Shown: piece after piece, positions 1-11,689 of the stretch | How positions within the stretch are numbered: position 1 is the stretch's first letter | Layout of the letters: each line of letters begins with the position of its first letter | NCBI GenBank assembly: GCA_965153455.1 | Contig: OZ234493.1 | Span: 13,320,213 to 13,384,212, forward strand | Length of the DNA stretch: 64,000 nucleotides | From: Sphagnum compactum | Lineage: Eukaryota; Bryophyta; Sphagnopsida; Sphagnales | Direction of reading: 5' to 3' | Notes under the pieces: model-generated | What the model saw: the letters and a program-made list of their open reading frames with translations, nothing else | The model's database searches: none | What the model was told of the DNA's origin: nothing | Made by a program: the position numbers and the translations under genes

Positions 1-297
1 AACCCAAAGGGCTTGTCTCACTGAGCAAAGTCCGCACATCCCTTCTCGTCCAGAGTAACCTTGACCTAGTGCTGGTGGCAGTCCACTTGGAATTCCATAC
101 AGTGGTAAAATGCTCTGAGCAAATTCCTGCACCAGGAATAATGCAAAGAGTGACATTGGTTGTCAAACTGCAGTTCAATTGATCTTGCGAAAACAATGAT
201 GCGAAAGTTGGTGCATAGGTATCACTGAGTGGAGACTCTGGTGTTGCCCTGCATATGCAGAAACAAGAAGCTCAAGAAGATGATGACGATGCTACTG

Positions 298-3200
298 TTA
301 AGAGAGTGTTATGGGGAATATGCTCACCTGATGGTTATAGACTTCTTTGGCTCTGTTGTCTTGCACATTTGGGCCCCATATACTGTATGGGGTGTCTGGG
401 AGGAAACTGGGAAACGAATTACTGAATGCGGCAAATGGCTTCAGTGGTGCTGGGAGTTGGTGGTCTGGAGTTTTAGGTTCGTGCTCAGGTGTGACAGGTG
501 ACCTGGCAGAAATCCTCACCTCTGTCCTCTGTGAACAAGAGCCTTGTGGAACCTGAATGCCAATCACTGCTGGTCTCTGGCTGGAGTTCTGCACAGAAGG
601 GTCGGATGTTGTTATCTTGGGCACATCCTCTGAGTCCTGTCCAATTTCGTTCTTGTGTAGCAGTGCTAGAAGCTCTGCCAAAAATGTCCATTCCTCCTGC
701 GAGAGACTTGCTGAGTTTATTCCAGAAGCATGAGGTGCATCTGGAAGTCTGGTCCCAACCTGAACTGTGGATGATTTGCATGCAATCAGACTGGCCAGGT
801 CTGCAGCTGATGAGCTTGATCCTGGACATTTGGGGGCATCATTCACCAATTCTGGGTGGCTTAACACCTGAGTTGCAACACCAGTAGTCAGAGTAGGCAG
901 CTTGTTTGATGGTAGAGATGTTGATGACGATGCAGCACCCATCAAGCTACTTGTTCCTCTGCATGCCACAGCTGCATAAGAGCGTGTCGCATCTACCAGG
1001 GACAGGCCCTTGTAACACTCAAGTCCAGCAGGATGCTGTTGTGCTGAAGGAGAGGCACTTTCACCTCGTTCAGCAACTTCATTGTTTACCACACCAGGTG
1101 GATCAGTGTGAGGCAGAGACGTGGGTGCATATGGTAAGGAAAACGAGTTTATGTGACTTGCACCCTGGCAGGCTACAGCAGCATAGGACCGTGAAGCATC
1201 CACTAATGATCGGCTTGTCATGAGAGATCCACTGGTCCTTCCTTGACTCTGTGATACAGGAGTGGGTCGAGTCAATGCTGGAAGGAGAACCATATGGGTT
1301 GCTGGGCCCCTTCCAACTGGTACAATCTTCATTCTGCAAACTTCAGGCAGAGAGCGGATGAAATCACTGAGCTTTTCATAACCAAGGGCCAAGTGGTCAA
1401 GTTCCAAACCACAGGTTGCTCTGAAATCTCCTTTCAGAGATGAGAGTGGATACCATTCTCCTTCGTTTAAGCGTGTTGACACTCCTGCCAGGAAGGTTGG
1501 GAGCCACTGCCTAAACTTGATCAACCAGGAAGGGGTAGATCCCTGGATGCTGCTGGATGAGCTTTGACTTACAGGTGATGAATACAAATCACTGGGATGG
1601 AAAAACTCCTTGGCTGATGACAATTTGTTGGAGAAACTGGTGTTGTCTTCTCCTGTAGGTTGCTGGCATTCCACCAATGTCATCCAGTGTGCTTGTGGAG
1701 TGCCTTGAAGTGTCTTGGGGTGAAGAAGTGATCCTGGAGTCGAGGGTGTTAGAAACTCCATTCTGTCCACTTCTGACATTTTGTCTGCAGGCAAAGGAGA
1801 ATACTGCTCCTGGACATTACTGTCAGATCTTGCAGAGTCGAGTGCTGGAAGTTCCGATCGAGGAACTGCACTTTTGATTTCCACCTGTCAGGGTAATGCA
1901 AATTTCAATTGGACGCAAGGAACTAACTCCAGGCTGGCCAATCACTGATGTACAATAGGCATGATCAGAGAGCATGTCAAAGAATGTGCTCCGCTTTTCT
2001 TAGTGTGCTGCTCACAACCATAAAAAATGGTCAAGGTCAATCATTTTGTACCTTTTTTCCGAAAATGTTGATGTAGTGAGCCTCAACTGCAGCTGCAACT
2101 GATTCTACATGCTTGAATGTGACAAATCCAAACCCACGTGATTGCAAATGGTCACCTGATTGACTTCCAATAACAACTGCATCTAGGACTGGACCATACT
2201 TCTCCTCAAAAAAGTCCCACAAGTCATCTGCAAACATAACAAACGGTTTCAATGAATTAATGGTGGAATTGCTTTCCTTGCTCACATCTCACTCATTGGG
2301 GATATGGCTTTTCTGACTGGACTAGTCTCTGTGCCCTGTAATATTTCACATTAATACACAACTCCAGTTTGACAATTATTCACCACAGGCATTGGAAGCA
2401 TCAATAGTTCAATCAAGTTCCAGGGCATTAGCCTTGAGAATTATTTAAGGATATAGCAGTTGCCACTTTTCAGGAAATTCTCTGGATTCTTCAGCAGTCA
2501 AAAAATATTTCTGATAGAGAAATAGAGGTCTGACATGAGAACTCATTTACACACTTTGCAGTGGAAATGGAACAAATGTCCCTAAACATCTGTGCTTGAA
2601 TCCTCCACTGGTAGAATGGGGCCACACTGTCAAAGCAAGTGTAGCACTGTAGCTAAACATTGTAAGGTCAAGAGAATTTGATAAGGCTTACCAGACTCCA
2701 CAGAAGGTGACAGACCTCCGACAAATATTTTCTTGCTTAGATCCTCTGTCACACGCTGTGGATCTCCCAGAAGTTGACAAGAACAGTGCAAAAAGCTGAG
2801 CATGATCTGCTGACTTCTTAACATGAAGGGGATCCCCCCACATGCATCTCAACATTTCATTTCTCAAGACTCAAGGCTGTGCATTTGCCAGTCATACCCT
2901 AATAAGTGTCTGGTACGTAGTTGCAGATCTGAGCATTGTGTTTATGTTGCCCAGAATGAAGATGCTATAAGCTTTGGCGCTACACACATTACTTATTGTG
3001 CATATGGAGATGGAGGAATAGTGCTTGGAAATTAGGTTTTACATTACCACGAACTGTATGCAAACTGTAAAACCTAATCTGCATTCGCAGCCTTCACTGC
3101 AAATATAGCTTCCTGGGACCTGCTAATGTTGTGAGAGTTCAGGCAATCGAGCTCTAACCTTGGTTCCTCCAAAATGTTTGGGTATAAGACCATGCCTTGT

Positions 3201-5513
3201 GTCTCCAGGTGGTAAAGCTCTGGCTCGCATAAGTGTTTCCTCACCATGGGCATAGAAACACTTCTCCCCGCGGACACATCCTCCGGGCATTGTAAAGTAA
3301 CGGCACATCTCTGTTTTCGCAGGTGCTTGCGGTTTTGAGCTGCAATGTACACATCATATCTCGGGCATTATAAATTGGGAGCAGAGGAGAGTTTCAGAAA
3401 CCACTAACAGATAACTTAGTCTAAAGATGTAGAAGGTAAAATCTCAATAGGACACAGCGATGATCTGCTTGCAAGCACTACTGCGAGCACGAGGTACATT
3501 ACGGACTGTACGAGCACACAACAACACGACCTCTCCTGCAGGATTCGATGGCTTCTCAAAGCTTTTGTCTAGAGCGGATTGATTGCCCCCCGTCCCCCCC
3601 CCGAGCAAAGTTCCGATGGCTTCAAAAATTATTCTCATCAAAGGCATTTGGCTTGGAGACAGAGTCCAGACCTCTCGTCAGTGTTTTCTTGGCCGGCTAT
3701 ATTGTCAGGCTCGGATGGAGGTGTTGCCGAGAAAGATTCAGTAGCTGTGCTCCTGGAGCACTCGCCGCCATTATTATTGCTATCGTCGTGAAAATACAGC
3801 CTCGATAATCGCTGAGCAAGGGAATTGGATTTTGGCAGGGCGTGAATATCCCTGGACATGACCAGCTCCTTCAGCTCCCCTGTCAAACCGCAACACACTA
3901 GCACAAAACAGTTACAAAAATCTGTTTTTTTCGTGAACAATACGTCACCTATGCACGTCTGGATAATCAGCGTAGACGGTCTAACTTGCAGGAAACAATA
4001 TTGATCTGATGGAGTTGCAGATAGACGATCTACCTGATAACGATCCGTCTTCAGTTTGAAGGCACGTCTCCTTCTCTAGTTTCCTGCAGACAGAACTGCA
4101 ACGGCTGTTAGTTCTTCAACAGCAGTGGCGATAAGGTCTGAATGCGGAGATAAAGTCATCATACAAACTGATGAAGTTTACGCAGTTCATTACTCGAACT
4201 ATCTAAAGATCGTGCTAGAACTTAGAACTGCGCCGAGTACTGAAAGAGCGTCAAATTTCTCTCGATCAGAGCTTCTGGACAATTGTTCACCGTCTTGCAT
4301 AGTTAAGATTCGCATTCCGCGCAAACGTTTTTTCACAACAAGGAGCCCCGGGAGACTCGAATTACCTGATGTCATCAGCTGTTACTTGGCGGCTTGATCC
4401 ATATTGGAGAAGAAAGCGCACGCAATCGATAGATGCAGCTTCGTTCACCTTGTCAGCTTCTCATGTTCAAGCACAAAAAGAAATTAACACATTTCTTCAC
4501 TACAATATTATCTCTGTATTAGTCACCAGAAAATCAAGTACTTACTGGTTAAATGAGCTCTTGAAAGCATTCTTTGTTCAGGACACACCGATACTCGCCA
4601 TTCTTTCAATATTGTGAGACAATTACCTCCATATACGTCAGACAATGCAGTGCTTATATCATAGACCAGTTGAAACATCTCTGTTCTAGCCAGAACCGCT
4701 TTATATATGTTTCACTACTAGAGGCAAAGGTGAAAAATGCAAGTAGGAACCTCCAAGTGAGCTTTCCAAGCCATGCTCATGGCCAAGAGTCGAAGAAAAA
4801 CCGTCCAAGCTGACCTGCTACATTGAAGGAAGATCGTCATTATTCATGAGCTAGAACGTAAGTCGTAAAGAAAAATTGCGATATTGTCTCTATCACACGG
4901 AAGCAAAGATTCTCTGAAATTAACTGCAAGATGCTCAATATCGAAGACACAGAGAAGATGAATTGACGCCGCAAGTCTCTAGAGATCGATTGATCCTCAG
5001 CCGTATCAGAATCACATACAATATGCGACGTGCAATTTGACCAACGAATTACTCTTACATATTTCCAAGCACCGCCAAAAGCGATACAGGACATGACGGC
5101 GGGCAAAGAAAATGAAGAGTTCAGTGATATAATGCAAGAAATTAAGCTTCCAGAATTGAATTAAACCATAGAATCAAACACAGATCATCTGGCACGACGC
5201 GCATTAAGTCTTACATTTTGTCATCTTGCAATCGCCAAAAACAGGATTTTCTCCGAACGATCGCTACAAGACAAAAAGGGGGTAAACTAAGAAAAATTGG
5301 AGAGATATGGAATCACCTGCGCCGGCTTCTCAGCATTCCCTGAATTTGATTCCGACATTGTTTGGATCGAGAAAATTCGGTGAGGAGCTGGTTTTTGCGA
5401 TAGGGAGCTCCGCCGGTCTGAAGACGAGAGGAGAAGAGACGACGCGATGACGACGACGGCGACGACGGCGGAGAAAGAGGATCGAGATGAGGAGGAGAAT
5501 TTTCAGGTCCCAT
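298..5513 (-). CDS. CCCH zinc finger, RRM and OST-HTH/LOTUS-like RNA-binding protein, seven exons
   Basis: Exons on the minus strand are 5513-5317, 4083-4034, 3879-3672, 3339-3159, 2755-2692, 2227-2052 and 1884-298. They sum to 2463 nt (820 residues) with no phase conflict. A CX8CX5CX3H finger uses C164, C173, C179 and H183. The RRM spans about 217-300, with RNP2 IFVGGL at 222-227 and RNP1 RGFGFVTF at 264-271, and is split by an intron after the first strand. Residues 412-496, ending CRMKIVPVGRGPATHMVLLP, look like an OST-HTH/LOTUS fold. Two copies of SLVD(A)xRSYAAVACxG lie near 518 and 587. The N-terminus is Pro/Ser rich. Family knowledge suggests binding to structured RNA or mRNPs; the role is inferred. 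Weak points: the exon-3 donor is AG|GTCTGG, the exon-5 acceptor is chosen by phase, and a later in-frame ATG at 5336 could be the start. The long last exon may hide another intron. Confidence 0.82.
3031..3078. repeat. Perfect 13-bp inverted repeat in intron 4 of the CCCH gene
   Basis: ATTAGGTTTTACA at 3031-3043 is matched by its exact reverse complement at 3066-3078, with a 22-bp loop. It sits inside the intron between the zinc-finger and RRM exons. It may be a MITE remnant or an RNA hairpin. Confidence 0.75.
3586..3602. repeat. Cytosine tract in intron 3 of the CCCH gene
   Basis: A run of C broken by one GT lies in the intron between the Ser-rich exon and the zinc-finger exon. Such tracts are prone to length error, so the reading frames around it should not be trusted. 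Confidence 0.7.
4084..5316 (-). other. Intron 1 of the CCCH-RRM-LOTUS gene
   Basis: The intron begins CAG|GTGATT and ends CTGCAG|GAAAC on the minus strand. I see no coding exon that would fit the flanking phases. Open frames on the plus strand here have no recognisable domain. Confidence 0.6.
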
Positions 5514-6747
5514 TCGAGATCTCTATACACGTCTTCATCCCACGTGTGATGCCAGCTATGACAAACCACATCCTAAACCAGGTAGTATAGCATCTCGATC
5601 TGCTAGGGTTTCCCCGTACAATTGCTCACATGGGACCCACCCTGCCCAACCACGTGTCGGCATTGTCATTGACACCAACACCATTCATGCTTAGGTTTTC
5701 ATCCACCATCTACCCAAGTTGGTGAATGGCAATGTTTTTTGGGGTTTCATCCAATTTTGTTCCACTTTTTTCTTAACAATGTTTTTGTTTGGATGTTGGT
5801 TTTGAGAATGGAGCAAAAACATGTTCTCATCAACAATTTTCATAACATTCATCATGGCTAAAATTGGCATATTAGGTATGTTTCGATCAATAGTAATTTG
5901 AAGCTCAATGCTAATTGTTGTCATTCATGGTCTTTTCTTCAACATATTTTTAACTTCAATATGTAAATGACAACTCATAGCTTGAAGAAAAATCAAGTAC
6001 ATTTAATATAACAACTTTAATTTAGGTTCAATGTTATTATTCGTTATTAGTGATAATGAAATTTGAAAAAAAAAAGTTGATTTTGTGAAAATTAAGTTCT
6101 ATTTAAATGCAATATTGAATAACATTGCATGCAACATAAATTGAATTGAATTGAATTGAATTGAATTTAAGATTCAAATGGATCCAAATTCTATTGAAGA
6201 AAAATGAGATGTAAATTAATGCATTACATATGTAAAATATGGTGGTTTAGGTATATATGGTGGTATATTTTATTATGTAAATGTACGTTATGTAAATTAA
6301 TGCATTGCATATATGAATGATGGGAAGGAAAAGTATAACACCATCATTGAAATTTGGGAATATGTGATATGTGATAGTGCAAATCATTACAACATAATTG
6401 GGAATGTTACCCAATTATATGAGCTTTTATTGTTCATAGGTTGCATGCCTTTGAACACAAGTGTGATTACATGTTCTTTTATATCATTTTGTTGCCTTTT
6501 TAAATAAGATTATTTTTTCTCTCGATTTATCCAGAGTCTATGATTTCAAGTTTCGTATATTAGTGCACCCTAATTTTGAAAAGACACATTTGGACTTAAT
6601 TAATGTCAAAAAATACATTGTTTGATTTTCATTTTTAAAAAAACGTCCTTGACTTTTTTAAAGATTGTAACAAAAAAAAAAACGGTTTTGAAACAGAAAT
6701 AATTGAGGTAGTTGTTAAGAAGCTATGATTCCCTATCTCTTGTTTCC
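5514..6747. other. 5' flank of the CCCH gene and AT-rich spacer
   Basis: The first 100-150 bp upstream of the ATG at 5513 should hold the 5' UTR and core promoter; I could not pin a TATA box. Further out the DNA is AT-rich, with an ATTGA pentanucleotide microsatellite at about 6139-6167. No gene is visible. Confidence 0.5.
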
Positions 6748-6777
6748 CCCCCTCCCCCCCCCGCCCCCCCAAACCCC
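6748..6777. repeat. C-rich low-complexity tract
   Basis: Almost uninterrupted C residues with a few T, G and A, in otherwise AT-rich DNA. No function is suggested. Confidence 0.8.
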
Positions 6778-9700
6778 CTTCTTCTTCTACATACCTATTT
6801 CAATAGAAAAGGACTGGGAAAGTATTCATGGCAGTTTCTAGGTGGATGAGTTGGAGTAACAAGGTTTCAATAAGAGAGCAAGTCAGAGGAAAAAATGTGT
6901 AAAGTAGAGTCCCATTCTTTGATATTCTTCTTTTTGTTTCAAAGTTGATTTATAGTCCAATTTTCTGCCTTTTTTTCCATTAGAAACTCAAGTTGTTTAT
7001 AAATCCATCATCCTATTCTTCACAAAAAAAAATTCCAAGCAAAAAGGTGCTAGACCCCTCAAAGCCACTCTTTAGTACTTTAAAAGGTGGATGAAATGTT
7101 ACATAATTGCCCTCCATAATGTTTTATCACATTGTGGAAAGGTTGTGTGCTGGGCAAAACATAGCATTGGAGAGGTTGTGTGCTGAGCAAAACACCGCAT
7201 TAAAGAGCTTGAGCTTAAGATTCCATTCTCATCATCGATGTGGAAGTCAGTGTGCTTACCATGGTCATAACAATAGTGTTCTCTTGCAGTAGACTGTGTT
7301 ACAAACTATGAACTTTTGCAAAACAAGTTTCATTATCAGAATTCCATACATGAATGCTATACATGTTTGCTTATACCACTCATAATCTACTTTATTTGCA
7401 ATTCAACTTTTGCAATTTTGGAAGATTTAGGAGTATTAAAGGATGGGCCGATATTAAAATTATGTCTTATGGATAAGGCAAAGTGTGGGAGGAGGTGAGG
7501 GCTAGGTCTATCATAGTCAACTGTTGTGCCTTCGTATCTTTTGTGATTGTCATCTCAAAGGGTAGTTTGTGGTTAGTAGTAATAGCCATTGCAAAGTGCC
7601 TCCTTGCCTATGAAAAAAATTCTTCAGTTGTAGATCTTAATTTCCCTCCTTGTTTGTAATGAGCGTGGTGGCCAAAGAAAAGTTTCTTGCACATAATTGT
7701 TAGTGTTGTGGTATTGGGCTATTTCAAAATTGAGGGAAATGTTTCATTATCATTTGCCATTCATAAAGATTGTGAATATTATATCATTATCTTATAACCC
7801 TCAATCACTTTGTTTCATTTGCATCATGACTTTTGTGATTTTGGTTTAGGATGCAACTAAGAATTTCCTTCACGCACTTTCCATATGTCTAGCAGGGAAA
7901 GGCCAATTTTTGTTTCACTCAAACACTATGTTTTCTCACTTTGAAATACTAGTTCAAAGCTGATGTTACAAGATAGATGCATTTCTTGCTTCCAATTGGT
8001 AGTTGTGAATGAATATCAATGTTCAAAAGTGGATTCATCTGTGAACTAAATCATGCACCATGATCATCTCATAATCACTTGTGTACGCATATTTTATAGT
8101 ATGGTAGATCTCTAACACTTGAGGTTTGAAGATATTTAATAACTTTGGAGCAAAGCTCTCAAAGGAGATGACAAACATTGACTGGCCGAACAATTGGCAA
8201 TCTCATAATGAATCTGAAGATCCCATTTGACCCATCATCTTTATGATGATCCTTGTGATTAGATGGTCATGATTCAACATTACAATATAAGTTCAATGGA
8301 GTTTCCTACACTATAGTTTGAAATGTCTTTCACAACCTCCCTTAAGGGATCATGGCTAGCTTTGAATGCACATCACAAGGTTGAAGAAAGAATAACAGAT
8401 TTATTTTTTATTCCACTGACAATGGTTTTGGATTAGTAGCTGCAGCTCAGCAGTAGGAAAATGATTGCTACTTGCCTTGAATGATTGAGCTTGAAACATG
8501 ATGATGGAGAGTTAGAGCATGTGGAAATAGGTGAAGATTTGAATGAAAGGTGGGGAAAAAATGTTTTCCAGTCTCTCTGTCAACCCATATCCTATCTACA
8601 ATTCCTTAAAGGATTCTAAAGCAAGCTTCTCCAATGGTGCAAAGGGGAGCCTTCACTGGTATTGGAGCCTATGTTGTCTTATGAATGAATGTTTTTGCAT
8701 CACTTGGTTGATTGTTTCATATATGTGTGTGTGTATGTTTCTTTTTTTCTTTCTTTTGCTTTCTTTGTAATAGTTATATTCCCTCCTAGTTTTGTACCTT
8801 GCTTGAATTTGCTAAACAATGTAGGATTTTATGTCTATTGATTGCTTTGGTTTTTTATGCCCTTTACGAGTTGCATGAAGATTTGCATATTGATGCATGA
8901 AGCAGTGGGTGAAAGAGACCAATGGCATGTTGTCATTGAAAGATGTGAAAATTCGATTATGTATGTATTCGCATTATGCCTCTTGAATGCCTATTGACAT
9001 CATGGTTGAGATTTCCTATTGTTGAAAAAAATGTGATAGACACTTGTGATGCAAATTTGTTGTAATTGTTTTCCCTAAGGTTTGAACAAATGGTCATATG
9101 CTTATCTACACCCATGATCAAAGGCTAATGAAATCAGTGGGGAGTAATGGCATCAAGTAATTATCCTGCATGATAAATGTGATGGTCTTACATGTTGTGA
9201 ATGACATTCACAAGGTTAATACTGCTCATTTTTCAAATATTTGTTTTGGGTTCCCTAATTTTTTGTGACCTTGCATTTTTTTCTAGATTTGTTTTTGCAA
9301 TTACATTGATATGTACATTTCTGATTTGATATACCTGAGCAATTCATATGAAATTATGGGGTTTATTAGTTGCCAAAAGCTTTTGTGGGCCTCTCTATTT
9401 TTGATTGAAGACTTCACACACCAAGAGAATCATGTAGGAGAATCACACACAAAGGTTCTTTTAACATTTGCAGATCACCTAATCTTGCTTGCATATTATC
9501 TTCAAATCCTCCATGTTAGTGAGTGATGTGTTGGTGGGTTGTTATGGAAAGGCTCACCATGTCCACAACTTTTGATAGTGTGGATATATCAGGTTTGTCT
9601 CCAATGTTATTGTTTTAAGTACCTTACACATTGCAAATGTATAATTTCCATGTACTTGAACACCCTCTTAGTGGGACAAGAAATTGTCAATATCTAGAGC

Positions 9701-10885
9701 CATCTTAGACTTTTTTTTTTCATGGTATAGATTGAATTGATGTAGTTTTGGGAAGATACCGTTTCCTAACCCCCAAAGGAATTGTGTGCAATTGAATTTT
9801 GTTTCTTATCCTTGGATGTAGGAACTATATTCTTTGCCAACTATAGGTGGGAAACAAAAGATTGCAAGTTTTTCTACCCTCACATCTTGTTCTCTATGCA
9901 TGAGAAAATTGCTTGAGAATCCAAATGACCGAGAGTCTTTATTTTCTTCTAGGGTTTGAATCAAGTTGCTCCGATAAGATTCTTGAAATAAAAAGATGTC
10001 ATTGATTCTGCTATTATAGTAGTATTTTCCAGTCTTTTCTTTTATTGAGTTGTCAATCAACTATGGGGATATTTGAGTCCATGTGTTATTACTTATTGAG
10101 ACTTTCATCGCATTTTGTTTGTATGATCCAGTGTCTTTTTTGTTTTGGTCTGTTTTGTATTTTTCTGCAGAATTTAATGACCTACGCTGTGATGCTTGGG
10201 AATCACACTATGGGTTTTTGGCATTGGAGCTATGACACTTAAACATGCAGTTGGTGTTATTCTTGTCTTCTGCTTCACCTAAAAAACGACTTCATAGTAA
10301 TTTTGGTGTATGTTATGGGGATAACATGAAATTGTAACTAAATTAGGGTCCAACCCATTTAAAGAAATGAAGATTTCTTTATCCCTCATTTATGAATTTT
10401 GATTGTCTTGTAAAATTTCTTTGTCATTTTCTTTTTTTACATTATAATTTTTTTTTTAATGATTAATCTTTGTGAGTTTCTAGCTCTTGTGCTTACCAAC
10501 ATCTTTTTATGACTTCTGGGTGCAATTGTTGCATTTGCCTATTTCATTGCAAGAATTTCACAAACCACCAACTATATATTCTGTTGTAGTTTCACAACAA
10601 CAACCTTCACATTTTTTCTAGGATAGGGTGTTTAGAGGTACAAGCCCCCTCCTTCAATTATCAATTGATGAAGTCATTACTAGGTGAACAATATGCCAAA
10701 GTAAGTGAATACGTCTATGTAAAGGACACAAATTCCAGCTCAATGTGTTGGTTCAGTGGTAAAAAATATTGTTTGTTTATTAAGAACACTTGCATGCTAA
10801 TTTGTTGAAATATTTTTTCTTTTGCTTGATTGAGGAGTTCTATAATTGGTATTTTTTGTTTTGAATTTTGTTTGCAAGTCTCTAG
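6778..10885. other. AT-rich intergenic DNA without a supported gene
   Basis: All open frames are short and show no known motif. The only structure I noted is a 33-bp tandem pair at 7141-7206. Confidence 0.5.
7141..7206. repeat. 33-bp tandem duplication
   Basis: Two adjacent 33-bp units start at 7141 and 7174, each opening GGTTGTGTGCTG. The length is a multiple of three, so the plus-strand frame reads an 11-residue repeat (RLCAGQNIALE, RLCAEQNTALK). No wider protein is recognisable. Confidence 0.7.
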
Positions 10886-11179
10886 ATGGTGCATGATATT
10901 AAAGATAAAAAAATGTTGAATTTTCACGAGATTATCCAAAGTTGGGTTAGAAATGAAGATAAAAATGTGAATATTGAATCCATAAGAAACCATTGGACAA
11001 TAAGTTGTCCAATTTGCATGGATGAAATTAAATTAAAAACTTCAACAAATTGTGGTCACATTTTTTGTCAGGAAGTTATTTATGGCATGATTAATACATA
11101 AAACAAATGTCTTATTTGTTGAAAGAAACTTAGTTTAAAGGATGTACATCATGTGTACATTCAATTTACTCTTGAATAA
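10886..11179 (+). pseudogene. RING-type zinc finger fragment, broken by stops
   Basis: The frame gives CPICMDEIKLKTSTNCGHIF followed by CQEVI, then an in-frame TAA at 11099-11101, then NKCLIC, a TGA, and KKLSLKDVHHVYI. This follows the C3HC4 RING layout of small plant RNF4/SLX8-like E3 ligases: the CPIC pair, C-G-H, and a final CxxC are present. The sixth ligand, expected three residues after GHIFC, is a valine. Two stops and a lost metal ligand mark it as a pseudogene. No first exon is recognisable upstream. Confidence 0.72.
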
Positions 11180-11640
11180 CTTATTTATTTTATATCTTCA
11201 ACACAAAATTTGTCTACTGAGGAAGTGGTGGCACTAAACCTGAAAGCACTCAATAATATAATTTTTGTTCATCCTTATGTTCTTGAAGAGGTACATTTTT
11301 TCACTTAGAACCTACTCGGTTCCAATATTTATTTTCTAAATAATTTCAAAATACTATTCCTGGTAGACAAAATTGTATCATTTTTTTGAATTGTGAATGT
11401 GTATGGGTTGGGTACTAGTTGTTGGAGATGAAAAGATGGTTTTACATAGTCTTCAAGGAGCCCTTTCCATCCAAGGGCAAAAGTTGGCATCTTTTTCCAA
11501 ACAGCAATGTGAGGTCAAAGATCTTAGAGCCTGGGTTTTAAGTAGAATTTTAAGTAGTATTTACCAAATTTTCTTTATTTTTATCATAAACTAAGCTTTT
11601 CATTCTTGAAAATGATCATGCAAATATTTATCATATTTTG
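11180..11640 (+). other. Spacer between RING and DDB1 relics with an unrecognised open frame
   Basis: An open frame at 11397-11594 contains KMVLHSLQGALSIQGQ and looks more like coding sequence than its AT-rich surroundings. I could not match it to RING or DDB1 families. It may be another exon of either relic. Confidence 0.3.
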
Positions 11641-11689
11641 TGCTAGATCAACAATTGACTCATCAGAAGGAAATGGGACGATATGGTTT

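Noticed and set aside
3444-3647. Minus-strand frame as an extra exon of the CCCH gene
   Set aside because: It overlaps the C tract and would break the phase between the Ser-rich exon and the zinc-finger exon, which fit each other without it.
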